DNA from: Ochotona curzoniae
Lineage: Eukaryota; Chordata; Mammalia; Lagomorpha; Ochotonidae
Direction: 5' to 3'
Length of the DNA stretch: 64,000 nt
NCBI RefSeq assembly: GCF_017591425.1
Contig: NW_024467121.1
Location: 17,062,707 to 17,126,706, forward strand
The notes beneath the pieces were generated by a model, which was not told the origin of the DNA, searched no databases, and worked only from the letters and a program-made list of their open reading frames with translations. Both the position numbers and the translations under genes were made by a program. Shown piece by piece: positions 45,933 to 56,593 of this stretch. How positions within the stretch are numbered: the stretch's first letter is position 1; every line of letters begins with the position of its first letter.

Positions 45933-45945
45933 AAGAACCATCAGG
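45933..45945. repeat. Left target-site duplication of the CSINE
   Basis: AAGAACCATCAGG here and at 46268-46280 flank the CSINE. The final GG overlaps the element's first bases, so the secure part is 11 bp. Confidence 0.85.
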
Positions 45946-46270
45946 GGCCTGGCACGATAGGGTAGTGGTTAAAGTCCTCGCCTTAAACACGCCGGGGTCC
46001 CCTATAGGCACTGGTTCTAATCCCGGCAACCCCACTCGCATCCAGCTCCCTGCCTGTGACCTGGGAAAGCAGTCAAGGATGGCCCAAAGCTTTGGACCCT
46101 GCACCCACGTGGCAGAGCTGGAAGAGGCTCCTGGCTCCTGGCTTTGGATTGGCTCAGTTCCAGCCATTGCGGTCACTTGGGTAGTGAACCATCGAATCGA
46201 AGATCTTTCTCTCTATCTCTCATCCTCTCTGCATATCCGCCTTTCCAATATAAATAAATAATTTAAAAAG
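45944..46270 (+). mobile_element. Young CSINE with intact target-site duplication
   Basis: Full length, with intact tRNA-like head (GGTAGTGGTTAAAGTCCTCG for the A box side and GGTTCTAATCCC for the B box), the body 'GGCTCCTGGCTTTGGATTGG', 'CCTTTCCAATATAAATAAA' and a short A-rich tail. Flanked by an identical duplication, so the insertion is comparatively recent. CpGs remain in the head. Its frames on both strands are shadows of the repeat. Confidence 0.93.
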
Positions 46271-46513
46271 AACCATCAGGAATTATTGTCTTGATGGTTC
46301 TCCAAAAACCTGATAGAAAGTGCAATCAAGAGACATGTTTATTTTGTGCAAAGCATTTTTTAAATCCATGTATAATCTCTTCATTAGGGACCATTTCCAT
46401 GAACATATGAAGGCCTCCTCATGGTACATAGACTATTTGCATTTTTCATTTTATTGTTGAGAAAATTCAACAGCAGTAACAAGAAGCCAATCTCTCCAAC
46501 CAATCCAAAAGAC

Positions 46514-46645
46514 AAAAAAGGAAGGAAGGAAGGAAGGAAGGAAGGAAGGAAGGAAGGAAGGAAGGAAGGAAGGAAGGAAGGAAGGAAGGAAGGAAGGAAA
46601 GAAGGAAAGAAAGAAAAAGAAAGAAAGAAAGAAAGAAAGAAAGAA

Positions 46646-46680
<35 letters not shown>

Positions 46681-46734
46681 GAAGGAAGGAAGGAAGGAAG
46701 GAAGGAAGAAGGAAGGAAGGAAGGAAGGAAGGAA

Positions 46735-46812
<78 letters not shown>

Positions 46813-46813
46813 A

Positions 46814-46849
<36 letters not shown>

Positions 46850-46867
46850 AAAGAAAGAAAGAAAAAG
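46514..46867 (+). repeat. 354-bp pure-purine (GGAA)n/(GAAA)n microsatellite
   Basis: Not one pyrimidine occurs across the run. The order is GGAA block, GAAA block, GGAA block, GAAA block, with scattered unit changes. The 154-codon frame through it (46421-46885) encodes only Lys/Glu/Arg/Gly repeats and is not a gene. The array is long enough for slippage and for mirror-repeat triplex (H-DNA) structure. Confidence 0.97.
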
Positions 46868-47104
46868 TTTTCAGGAGATTTGTAACTAATCTGCTTATCC
46901 TTAGCCAGGTGTAACCAAAAAGAAAAAAAAAAGCTGCTTAGAGAAAGAAAATTGATTCCTTATTGGAAAGAGATCTTTCCTTAGCCCTAAATGTGAACAT
47001 TAAGTGCCCATGGAGGAGCTCGAGGATTTCTGGGGTGGTGAAGTGAAAATGGAAGTGGTTACAGCCTGGGTACCCACTGTAAAACCTGTGTGGGTTTTCC
47101 AGAG

Positions 47105-47124
47105 TTGGCGCCACCTGCTGGCCA
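47105..47124 (-). promoter_or_regulatory. CTCF-binding motif
   Basis: On the minus strand the bases CCAGCAGGTGGCGC fit the CTCF core consensus CCASYAGRKGGCRS at all 14 positions, preceded by TGG as in the longer motif. It lies outside every recognised repeat, in a patch with more GC and CpG (about 47080-47250). The motif match is direct; occupancy in cells is inference. Confidence 0.65.
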
Positions 47125-47129
47125 TCGTG

Positions 47130-47417
47130 AAGGCTGAGGCACCTGCACTCCGTAAAAGTACCTTAGGTGTTACTGTGCTGTAGTGGAGGGCTAATCCGCG
47201 ATCCCATCCTCGACCCCCGATCCCCGGCAGTCCCCAAAGGTTGAGTGTTCTTTATTTGGGTACTCTGAGAAGACAATATGGAATAAATGCTTTGGTGTTG
47301 AGACATCAGTAGAAGGCATGTAATATAACGGCAAATTCAGTGAAGGTTTCATCAACTATGTACAATGTGATTCATCAAATGCCAAGATTATTGCTATAGA
47401 TGGGGGGAATAAGAAGC
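47130..47417. other. Short GC/CpG-containing patch, then AT-rich sequence
   Basis: The part to about 47240 keeps several CpGs (for example 'CCGCGATCCC', 'CTCGACCCCCGATCCCCGG'), unusual for this window, but is too short for a CpG island. The rest is AT-rich and unassigned. Confidence 0.4.
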
Positions 47418-47685
47418 ATTTCTTTATTTATTTTCTTTAAAAATGAGAGTGGGTGTGGAGAAAGATACGGAGACAGAGAGATATTCCATCCACTTTTTCA
47501 CTCCCCAGATAACCACAGCGGCCAGGGTTGGAAAAAACTGAAGCCAGGTGCCAGGAGCCAGGAGCTTCATCCTAGACTCCCATGTGGGTGGTAGAGGCCC
47601 AAACACTTGGGGCATCTTGCAGTATGTGGGATGCTGGTAACACAGGCAGTGGCTTAGCGTGCCATGACACAATACAGGCCTCAGG
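47418..47685 (-). mobile_element. CSINE with internal deletion
   Basis: On the plus strand: 'TTTCTTTATTTATTTTC' tail, 'CACTCCCCAGATAACCACAG', 'GGTGCCAGGAGCCAGGAGC', 'GACTCCCATGTGGGTGG', then a jump from 'GGGGCATCTTGC' to 'GTATGTGGGATGCTGG'. About 70-80 bp of the usual middle is missing. Confidence 0.82.
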
Positions 47686-48364
47686 AACTGAGACAACGAT
47701 TATTCATGGAGTGAAGAAGCGGCCTGTGTGGACCGGATGCATGTTTATGTGCTAGTTAGGAAAGCAACGGATGCAAAGCTGCATTTACAACACAGGCAAG
47801 CTTGTTCTAAACATTACAGTGATTAGATGAAATTCGCACCTCCACAGGAGACCCAGTCTTCGGAATCTATTGCTATGAACGGCGTGTCTGTGGTCAGAAT
47901 TTGGAATTGTCTGCAGAGAGCATCCAGTGAGGCACTTCTCTTTCTCTAGAGGGCAGCACATGTGGGGAATGGGTGCAATCGACAGTGAGAAAAGATGCCT
48001 GTATCTTTTGGAAAGCATAAGGGCAATTGGCAAGTTGATTGTACAATGATCACTTACTTTGCTCTGAATTCTCACTACTAATACCATATCCTGATTCTGC
48101 AAAGATACTGATCTTGACAGTGGGAAATTCTGTCATTCGGACAGTATTGTAATGCCATAAAGCCTCTTTCCTTTAGGCAGAATGGACTATCACCCCGTCT
48201 CCCCTGGCCACAGCAGCCAACGTCACTGCATGTGGAGCTTTCCTAGGAAACAGCATGTCAGCTTCATTTTTCCATGAGCTTGTTGACGTACCCTCACAAA
48301 GACGCTGGCGAGGACTTAAAACAAAACAAAACAAAACAAACAAAAAAGCTTCTCTAAGCATTTA
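47686..48364. other. Unassigned non-coding sequence
   Basis: No gene or interspersed repeat recognised. An (AAAAC)n run lies at 48319-48346. The 105-codon minus frame at 47785-48102 has no domain. Confidence 0.4.
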
Positions 48365-48595
48365 CAGTCTGCCATTGTCCTAAGAAATATATATAATTTT
48401 ATCCTATTTAAAATCTTACCTCAACTCTGTGAAGTAGGGTCTAGTCAACTCAATTTACTACCCAGAAGTTCAGATGCAGAAGTTAAGCCAAGTGGCCAGT
48501 GTCACCCTGTGAGTTAAGCCGGTGAGCCTGGCCCTGAACCCAAGGAGCCTGACCGCAGAACTCCTGTGCTTAACCCCACACCAGCGAGAGTGGAG
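48365..48595 (-). mobile_element. MIR SINE
   Basis: 'CCTCAACTCTGTGAAGTAGGG', 'CAGATGCAGAAGTTAAGCC', 'GGCCAGTGTCACCC', 'CCTGAACCCAAGGAGCC' and 'CTCCTGTGCTTAACCCC' follow the reverse-complement MIR from 3' part to its tRNA-like head. Confidence 0.75.
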
Positions 48596-48949
48596 GGGTT
48601 ATATGATGACTCTGATAAAAGCGGACTCAGCTTGTTTTATTGAATTGACTCTTGAGCTCTTGTCTCTGCAGTTCCACTGCTTCCATATCCAGTGTGTTTT
48701 CTCCTTAACATCTCCGGATCGTTGAATGAGAGAATTGGATGTACCAGGCAGTGTGCATTAGGAAGAATAGTCCCAAGGGGACCAGGCAGTTCCCTGTCTC
48801 CAAGGCCTTTGCTTCCATTTTGTCATCTCCTTTGCTTCTGTGACAGTTGACATAGGTCATAGCTGAGCTTTGTACAGATGTCTACAATCCATACCAGAAA
48901 CCTGCTCCACATCAATTTGTACAATTGTCAAGCAGAAGGAACTTGCAGC
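48596..48949. other. Unassigned non-coding sequence
   Basis: No recognised gene or repeat. Confidence 0.4.
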
Positions 48950-49225
48950 ACCTCCAGCCTTTCACCTTCGTTCCTCTGCCTGCGAGCCACATTAATAAAG
49001 CACAGTGATGTTTCCGTCGCATCGCCCTCATAACTCAAAAGATTTGTCTGCAGTGGCACAATTAAAATATTTTTGGTTTTCAGTACAATCAATTAAAAAA
49101 ATCTAGCTACCTTAATCAATTTACATGGCATTCAGCTAATTTGATCAATCCATACATAACGGATTGTAACAATGACCCAGATTGTCAGCATGGAAACTGC
49201 ATGCTGTCATGTATATGTTGATTGC
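48950..49225. promoter_or_regulatory. Candidate conserved non-coding element with spaced ATCAAT motifs
   Basis: Repeat-free. Three ATCAAT words (PBX/HOX-like cores) occur at 49088-49093, 49115-49120 and 49144-49149, about three helical turns apart. Also 'GCACAATTAAAATATTTTTGG' and 'TTGTAACAATGACCC'. Retained CpGs at 'TTTCCGTCGCATCGCC' (about 49011). Inference; conservation not tested. Confidence 0.4.
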
Positions 49226-49869
49226 AGAAACTCCTAGGAGACGCAGCCTCAAATCCCAGCAGACCTAGAAACCTGTGAATAGCAGAGTACCCTGAGAGGG
49301 TTTCCTGGAATTTGACAAATTAAGACTATCATCCTGGGCTCTGAGAATTTTAAGAGAAATTCTGCACTGCTGAAAGAACTCCTCAATGATCTTCTCCTCC
49401 AGGGAGTGCGAGGAGCAGGGGCAGGTTCACAGGGACATGGAGAGGCAGATGGCGGGAGAAAAGGCCCTGTGCTGCCACTTATGTTGTTAATAATAAAATA
49501 AGATGTTACACAGACACAGACATCCGACAGCAGCATTGCCAAGTCGTAGCGATTGGGACTGTTTCCTCTAATCTACCAAGAAAATAGCTGTGTAAGAAAA
49601 AAAAAAAAATCCAAAAGGCTAAGTTTTTGTCCTGTTCTGTTGTGATTTATTTTTTTCCCTGATTTATTCTCAGTTTAGTTGGAGAGCATCTGAGTAGAAA
49701 TATAAAGCAGGTGTGTTTTCCAACACTGTGTAGGTACAGTGTGGACAGAAGAGACAAAGATCTTCCCCTATTGGTCTAGAGTCCACTTGCTCTTCTGTAA
49801 CTTGCCTGCCACCATCTGAGTCTTTTGGCTGAAGCCATTGTGAGCTATGAAAACATGACAATAACAACC
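49226..49869. other. Unassigned non-coding sequence
   Basis: A poly-A run at about 49598-49610. The 97-codon minus frame at 49249-49542 shows no domain. Confidence 0.4.
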
Positions 49870-50012
49870 ACCAGCACAGTGGCCACCATTGACTGACCTT
49901 TCCCTCGTGTATGCCTGCACTTAATGCTCATGGCAGTCTTTCATATGATCCTTCACTGAGTCCTGAGATTAATCCCCCTTTTACGTAGAGGCCAACACTG
50001 GGTCTCAACAAT
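49870..50012 (-). mobile_element. MIR fragment
   Basis: 'CACAGTGGCCACCATTGACTG', 'CTTAATGCTCATGGCAG', 'CCTGAGATTAATCCCCCTTTT' and 'ACGTAGAGGCCAACACTGGG' are collinear with the reverse-complement MIR. Confidence 0.55.
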
Positions 50013-50313
50013 ACAGTAAGAAAAAACCATCATGCTTTGCTGGATCAGCTGGCAACAAAGTAAATTTCCAAACTTCAAATCTTAAAGGAAAACCTCAACA
50101 GCAAGTTTTCCCCCTGAAATGAAATGAGTAGCTTCAGGCCCAAAGTAAAAACTGCATACATAATCACTTGTAGTTGGGGCTGGGCATCAAGTGCATCCTT
50201 GTAGAACCACCTTCCTTGAGCTTCCCCTTTCTTTTCTTCATCCTTTCCTGAGCTCCACATTTGGAAGGCTTGTCTGTTCCCCCTTGAAGATGTGCAAAGG
50301 GCACACGACAAAA

Positions 50314-50324
50314 ATATAGAATAT
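50314..50324. repeat. Left target-site duplication of the CSINE
   Basis: ATATAGAATAT at 50314-50324 is repeated at 50657-50667 on the other side of the CSINE. Confidence 0.8.
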
Positions 50325-50656
50325 GGGCCCGGCGCGATAAAGTAGCAGTTAAGGTCCTCACCTTGAACGCTCCGGGATCCTATATGGGTGCCGGTTCTTA
50401 ACCCTAGCGGCCCCACTTCCCATCCACCTCCCTGCCTGTGGCCTAGGAATGCAGTTGAGAATAGCCCAAAGCCTTGGGACCCTGCACCCACCTAGGAGAC
50501 CTGGAGGAGTCTCCTGTGGCTTTGAATTGGCTCAGCTCTAGCCATTGCAACCATTTGGGGAGTGAACCATCAGATGGAAGATCTTCCTTTCTGTCTCTCC
50601 TCTCTGAATATCCACCTTTCCAATAAAAAAAATAAATAAATCCTTAAAAAATATAT
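50325..50656 (+). mobile_element. Young CSINE with target-site duplication
   Basis: 'GGGCCCGGCGCGATAAAGTAG' head with intact CpGs, 'GGTTCTTAACCCTAGCGGCC', 'CCCAAAGCCTTGGGACCCTGC', 'GGGGAGTGAACCATCAG', 'TTTCCAATAAAAAAAATAAAT' tail. Flanked by an 11-bp duplication ATATAGAATAT. The minus frame 50075-50491 (138 codons) is a shadow of this repeat and flank. Confidence 0.93.
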
Positions 50657-50667
50657 ATATAGAATAT

Positions 50668-52200
50668 ACCTAGCCTCAAGAAGACAGGATAGATCCAGGT
50701 GTCTCTGAGCCTGCGCAGTTTTGTTTTGTTTTGTTTTGTTTTTCAGTTCATTTCATTGAAATCTCTCATCATTGCAACTCTTTTGTGCAATTACTTTTTT
50801 TTCTTAAAGCACCAAGTCATCCACTAATAAGCATCAAGCCCCACACCATGCGAAAGGGTTGCCACAACCCAAAGCCAGTTTCAGCTGCTGCTAGAGCCCT
50901 GCGAGGTGCAAGATGCTACTGTCGCCTAGAGACAGAATGACATCACACCCTCTACTCCTTCTTGGGCCAAAATGCAAGGCAAATGGGGGCTGCTTTTTCA
51001 CCTTGCATTTACTCTCCTTGTGCCCAGTTGAGGACCACGTGATTGCATTATTGACTCACAGTCTGTGTAGGTTTGGAACTACAGGACATACCTGCTTCCC
51101 ACGGCTCTGGCATTATAGTCGAGGTGCTTCTGCCTTGAAAGGAGTCAGTTATTTTCAAGACAAGATCATCATCCCCGGTGTCGTCGTGTAGGAATGAATT
51201 CGTATTAGTCATAGAGTAAAGGAGAAAAGGTCCATCTAGAGCACTAACTCTGCCTGTGTTTCATAGTTAGTTAACAGCAGGGAAATTTCCTAAGCGTGAT
51301 GAACAGTTTCACAAGTGTGAGGCCCATCAGCTGATGATAAAACTGCCATTAAAAAAGGAGGGGGACAAGAAAAAATTACAAATAAACAGATCTTTTTTGA
51401 ATTCTCACTCAAGGGTTTTGACTTTCTGCTGTCGATTTTTATTTTCTCTACTTTTTTTCTTCACACTTCAGAACTTGATGTTTAGTGCTTCTAGGACTCC
51501 TATATTGTTGAGTCAAAGCCGAGGAATTGTTCGGGCGGTTGGCTCTGCTAGCAAGCAGGAGCGTGTTTTCCATCGGGTGCACTTCATTGACAGCTTATCA
51601 AAATGGGTTTTCTTCTGTGTATTAATTTTGCAGCCCTCAAATCCTGAAAATCAATCCTTAATCGCCTGTTTACAATAGAAGTTTGAGATGCTGAGTGTTT
51701 TCTCTGTCAGACCCCATGGTCAGACATGGAGCATTATAAGGCTCAGTGGGTCTTTTTGATTTTCGTTAAGTTTTCAACATTCCTAAACACTGGCATCTAC
51801 ACAGGCCTTGAGGTTTTGTGAAACAAGAGCAACTTGTTGGGTCCTTCTTCCCCTGACTTCTAGGTCTCTTGCATCTGAAAAGCCACTGGTTAGCAAATTG
51901 TGGTAACTGAATAAGGAATTTACCATGGAGATGCAGGTTAAGTCACCAGATACAACTACACAGAGGCATCTTGAGCACACACAGCAAACCCCTCCCACTT
52001 CTCCACTCCATGTTCCCTCTAAAAAATACTCTGGTTGTTTTTTGGGGTTTTTGTTTTTGTTTTTGTTTTTTTTTGCTGAAGAGAGATAAGCAAACTTCAG
52101 TGGGGTCTACAAAAGTTGCTATTGTAAGGCATCAAGCTTTCTAATGAAAACTAAATAATCACATATTTTTTCAGAGGGGAGGCCCTGTAAGGGTAATGAG
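50668..52200. other. Unassigned non-coding sequence
   Basis: A (TTTTG)n run at 50717-50743 and a T-rich run at about 52037-52074. Frames 50913-51191 and 51334-51678 (114 codons) read plausibly by length only; no domain and no splice context. Confidence 0.4.
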
Positions 52201-52260
52201 GGGTGCTGGTATTGTAGTGCAGTGGGTTCAGCCACCACCGGGATGCTAATGACATTTTTA
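52201..52260 (+). mobile_element. CSINE 5' fragment
   Basis: 'GGGGTGCTGGTATTGTAGTGC' and 'AGTGGGTTCAGCCACCACC', then 'GGGATGCTAATGAC' match only the tRNA-like head; the rest of the SINE is absent. Confidence 0.55.
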
Positions 52261-52869
52261 AGCTACCTGCCAGCTGATATTAAATATCCATAGGATCTCA
52301 GAGCTGCCTTCCTTCTACCTGCTAAGTTTATTTCTGGAGGGTGGGGTGGGCAGGATCTCTGTCTGCCCTATCTTAGTCTAGCACCTTCTCTATCCCAGAG
52401 TTCTTTCACAGATGTTTTCTCAGATATCATCCCCCTGCAACCAGGCCATTGGTGTCAGCGGATAGGGACTTAGAAGATAACCTCAGAGGAAAGACTTCTG
52501 TGGTCTAAGACCCTACTCTGAGCCCCAACAGCCTCTCCTGGTCTTTTAAAGTCTCAGAACAGTTCAGCTTCTTTGATTTTATCAAGTTCTTGATAAAGCC
52601 TCTGAAGCATAGGATTCGTTCCACTCTACCGGAAAAGAACTCTGTGAGATGGGAACCATGCATCTCCGGCGAGTGTCTCTGTAGTCATAGCAGTCAACAC
52701 TTTGAGACCTTGTGATATCTTGTTCTTTTCTAACCTTTTCCAATGCGCCACGCCCTGCAAAAACATGATCTAAAAATATTACTGGGTCCCTGAATCTATA
52801 GAGTGGAATGTTTTATTGTCATGGAGACAAAGCTGCTCCCATTACAGAGGGAGAACCAAAAGGAGGTGC
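52261..52869. other. Unassigned non-coding sequence
   Basis: No recognised gene or repeat. A few retained CpGs near 52630-52670 and 52745-52750. Confidence 0.4.
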
Positions 52870-53062
52870 AGGAAAGAGGTTTGCTTTTTGAGCACCTGCC
52901 ATGTGCCAGACACTGCTAGATCCCGTCTGTGTGTGTTTCACCAATCCCCTCCCAAATGTCAGGAAGCAGGGAGCATAATCTCTCTTTTGGAGACGAATAA
53001 ATCAAGTTTTGGAAGCATTAAGCAGCTTGTTTGCAGTCACTGAACTGCTGCGTACACTCTTA
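52870..53062 (-). mobile_element. MIR SINE
   Basis: 'TTGAGCACCTGCCATGTGCC' with 'AGACACTG', then 'CATAATCTCTCTTTTGGAG', 'GCATTAAGCAGCTTGTTTGC' and 'AGTCACTGAACTGC' follow the reverse-complement MIR. The opening words are especially well kept. Confidence 0.75.
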
Positions 53063-54539
53063 CATGTCTACAAAACTGTTTTGACCAGGCCACCTGCCCT
53101 TAACATTCATGGCTAGAGGGAAGGGAATATCAAGAAATGATCAGGACTATACATTATGAATGCCTTCTAATTTTAAGCCCCAAAGCTTTTGAAGAATGCC
53201 CTCATTTTTAAGTGAGTATGTTAGTTGACTGTAAGTTAAAGATGGACTATTTTCATCTTGGGGAACTCCTGGAGAGTTCACTATTGCTGAATCTCTCAGT
53301 TCCCGAATTCTAATGGATAATTGCCTCAAAACCCTGCAAATATTCCTGAGCGCTGGCTTTCCCTACCTTTCTACCGGATTCATTTTCCTAGCCCATGAAA
53401 AATAATCTCAAACCAAAAATTTTGTCCCATGATTCAGAAGAAAATGAAACCAACAAAAGATACTCATTTCTAACAAGTAGTTTACAAACTGCTGGGTGAA
53501 GGATGCATTTACTGTCTAATATTAGAGCCTTATATTGACTGGAAAGTCTGCCAATTATTTTTAAGTTTTTAAGTTTGTTTTTTTTTTTTAAATTTCACTT
53601 CTGTAAAGTTACTTAAGGTTCCTTGTACATCATCTAAGCTAACTGTCTAACCACCCCGATCACTTAAGCTATATTCTGCCTGGATTGCATAAACTCAGAT
53701 ACCCTGGGAATAACAAACTTTGACAAAAGAATCAGTGTCCTTCAAAGTAGCAGAACTCATCCGATGAACTGTTTGCTGGTGATGGTATTCGAGTGCCCAT
53801 TCTACTCCATGAGGAAATACTAATTGGCAGCATTTGCTTTGAGCGTCTGGACACACTACACATGGCGTCATGTCAGGCGGGAGTTCTTCACATAAGCAAA
53901 CCAGTGCAGAGTGTGAATGAAGACAAAGCAGCAAACTTTTGCAAAGCTGTTAAACAACAGTCTATCCGTTGTCTTGCCCCTCAAGGAGTCTCGCCTGATG
54001 TTTTAGCACTGACAAACCTGTACGAACCATTATTCTCTGTTCTCCCATTTCATAAGTGAGAGAATAAAAGAAGAATGGAATCACATCTTGCCAAGAAAGA
54101 CTCTCCATCTGCTTTTGTTTGTGACTTTTTTCCCAACCCATCGCCCACTTCCCCAAATGCTTCCTCTAACGCAATCATTTTCCCTTAACACAGATCTAGG
54201 ATTTTAATCAGCCCATCTGTGTGCTTCGTCTGGAAGGAGGGGTCGAGCAACAAGCATCAGTATATTCAATTTACATTTTGAATGGGAGAGCATCTGCAAG
54301 TACACAGTCACCTGAAATGAAGAGGTTGCAACCTTAAGACCCTCCAAGAGTCCACTGTCCTCCCCAGCTTCTTTCTTTGGGAGGAACTGGGCCAAGCAGT
54401 AAGCCAAGAATTACATGCCATCTGGCCTCAGAGATACTGCCTACACCCACTCTCTGAATCGGAAGACTTTTAGATCTCTATTTCATAGGTATATGGTCCT
54501 AAAATACGAGGCACCTCTTCTCATTAGAATTTCGGGACT
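53063..54539. other. Unassigned non-coding sequence
   Basis: The overlapping frames at 53695-53934 (minus) and 53793-54059 (plus, 88 codons) have no domain. The stretch around 54020-54070 may be a decayed MIR core. Confidence 0.35.
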
Positions 54540-55080
54540 TTAACGATGAGTTAAAATTAAGTCCACTGGGCAGAGATTGCCACTTGATGCTTTCAAATGT
54601 TTTGTAGCCATTAAAACAATGGCTCACAGAGCTCCAGGAGATCTTATGAATTGGAAGAGAAATTAATGGGAGTGGGAAATATGGAATAGAGGGAAAAAGG
54701 AATTAATATCTTTATCGCACTTATGGCATATGCCTTAAATTACCAAATTATGAGAATTGCAGAAAATGTAACTGCAAATAAAGCAAACTGCACATGTGAA
54801 ACATTATAGCTACGATTCCAAAGAGATGGCTCCCACTCCCCCCTTCACTTTCATTCCCCAAGCACAGAAAGGAGCTTCACAGTGCACAAAGTGTACATTT
54901 TTATGCCTCATTAGATAAAATGTGATGTCACAGAGTGACAGTTGCCAGGGGAGCTCTAATTGCCAATGTTATACACCTTTAGATTCTCAGCCATAATGCT
55001 GCATTAAAACTCTTCTCACTGAATTTCTTTAATAAAAAACACAGCTGTGAGCATTCATTCAAATACGAACTTACCATGTT
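54540..55080. promoter_or_regulatory. Candidate conserved non-coding element
   Basis: About 540 bp free of recognisable repeats, dense in factor-like words: SOX-type AACAATGG (54615-54622), CRE/AP-1-like TGATGTCA with a following 'GAGTGACAGTTGCC' (MEIS-like TGACAG, about 54922-54945), GATA-like AGATAAAA, homeodomain-like AATTAAT repeats near 54660 and 54700. No long frame. This is the most CNE-like block of the window together with 16185-17285. Confidence 0.42.
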
Positions 55081-56593
55081 TTATTCCTATGAGTAATCAC
55101 TTCCAGATTCAGCCTGACATTTGGAACTTTGTTTCTAACTGGAAGACTTTAGAATTAACAAAGGCACCTCTCCTCATTAATAGGAAAGTCAAACTCTGGT
55201 AAGCTTGAACAAACCAGCTCAGGCCAAAGAAGACAGTTCAAAAGGATGCAAGTATTTGGACCCTGCAAAGAGAACCTAATGCTTTTCCATGCATACATGG
55301 AAGTGAATTGCAGGGCCTGGGACTCACCTACAGCTCCGGCCTGCATCTGTAAGCTCTCTCCAGAAAATCTGAAAAAGTCGGGATGAAGGATATTCATTCT
55401 ACACAAACTCGTGTACTGAGAAATGACTTGGACCTTGAAAATAAAAATTATTTAAAAATAAGAAATATTAAATCTTTCTTTGAGACAATGATAGGGAAGC
55501 TGTAAGTGCCTGGAAAGTAACTGAGTAGAGATTTGCATGAATGGCCCACTATACTTTCCTTTGAAAAACATGTGTATTTGATTTTCAGCTTTGTTCTGGG
55601 TTCTTTGCATGGAAATTTCTAACTTAGGTGGGGATTTACTCCTAAAAGAAGAATGTCATTCTACAAGAAGGGAGACAAAAAAGTGAGAAAATTATTGAGC
55701 AAAGAAATCAGATAATGGGCAAATTCTAGTACAGACCAAATTACAAATGGTAGATTGGGATCTTTGCCTTTTACCAGTTGCAAGCTGTACTTTTTAAGTT
55801 CTGTTTGCTCCTACATACCAACCAACCTTACACCCCAGCTGTCCTCTTCAATTTTATCTACAAAAGCCAATCCTTTTAGGTTGTGTTTTCATCAAAAGAA
55901 GCAAACTGGAGAAGTTACTGGCTCTGGACTCATTTAAACACGTCAATCCGTCCATTTTATACACCAGAGCAAAGTGGATGGTGTATTCCTCCTTGTTAGG
56001 AATCATCAATTCAAGTATAGAGGGGTAGCAAGGAACAGAAAAGGTCCTATAGCCATGACTCATTTTGTAAGTAATCATTGTACTCATCCAGTGATTCCTT
56101 TAATGCTCACAGGTATGTTTTCTCAAAGCTTCACCTTGTTCCTAGTGCAAGCACAGCTCTGTTTCTAACTTTTGTCTGAAAAGGGGTAATTATCTTCTAC
56201 ATGAAGGAGTGCATGGCACAGGTCTTCTGGGTGCTGGATGAAGCACAGAAGCACAGCTCTGTCACCTGGACAACATCACTGTGAACAATCAGTCCTCCGG
56301 AGCCATTGTCCAGTTAGAATTTTGTCAGAAATGCAAACTCTTAGTGAGCCTGTCTCCTTCCCCCTATAAAAATCTCCAAGATTTCTTCTTGTTTGTACTT
56401 GCTGCTCTTTCAGAAATTATTTTATTAAGTGATAAAAATGCATAGCATGTGCATTTCCTTCCCACACCTGAACTGAGTAGTCCAATCCTGTCCCTAGAAT
56501 AAACACTCTGCTTTTCAAAAATATATCTTTCTATAGAGAGATACATTCATATGTGTCTGTATTAGCATGATAGCATGGGATAAACACTCTCTA
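55081..56593. other. Unassigned non-coding sequence
   Basis: No gene or firm repeat recognised. Short frames on both strands only. Confidence 0.4.

Noticed and set aside
45944..46020. tRNA gene on the basis of A-box and B-box-like words
   Set aside because: This is the tRNA-derived head of a CSINE; no complete cloverleaf follows.
46421..46885. 154-codon open frame rich in Lys, Glu, Arg and Gly
   Set aside because: It is a translation of the pure-purine microsatellite; such arrays are open by composition in several frames.
50075..50491. 138-codon minus-strand frame
   Set aside because: It covers the young CSINE at 50325 and its flank.
51334..51678. 114-codon plus-strand frame
   Set aside because: Starts in an A-rich stretch, no domain, no promoter or splice evidence.
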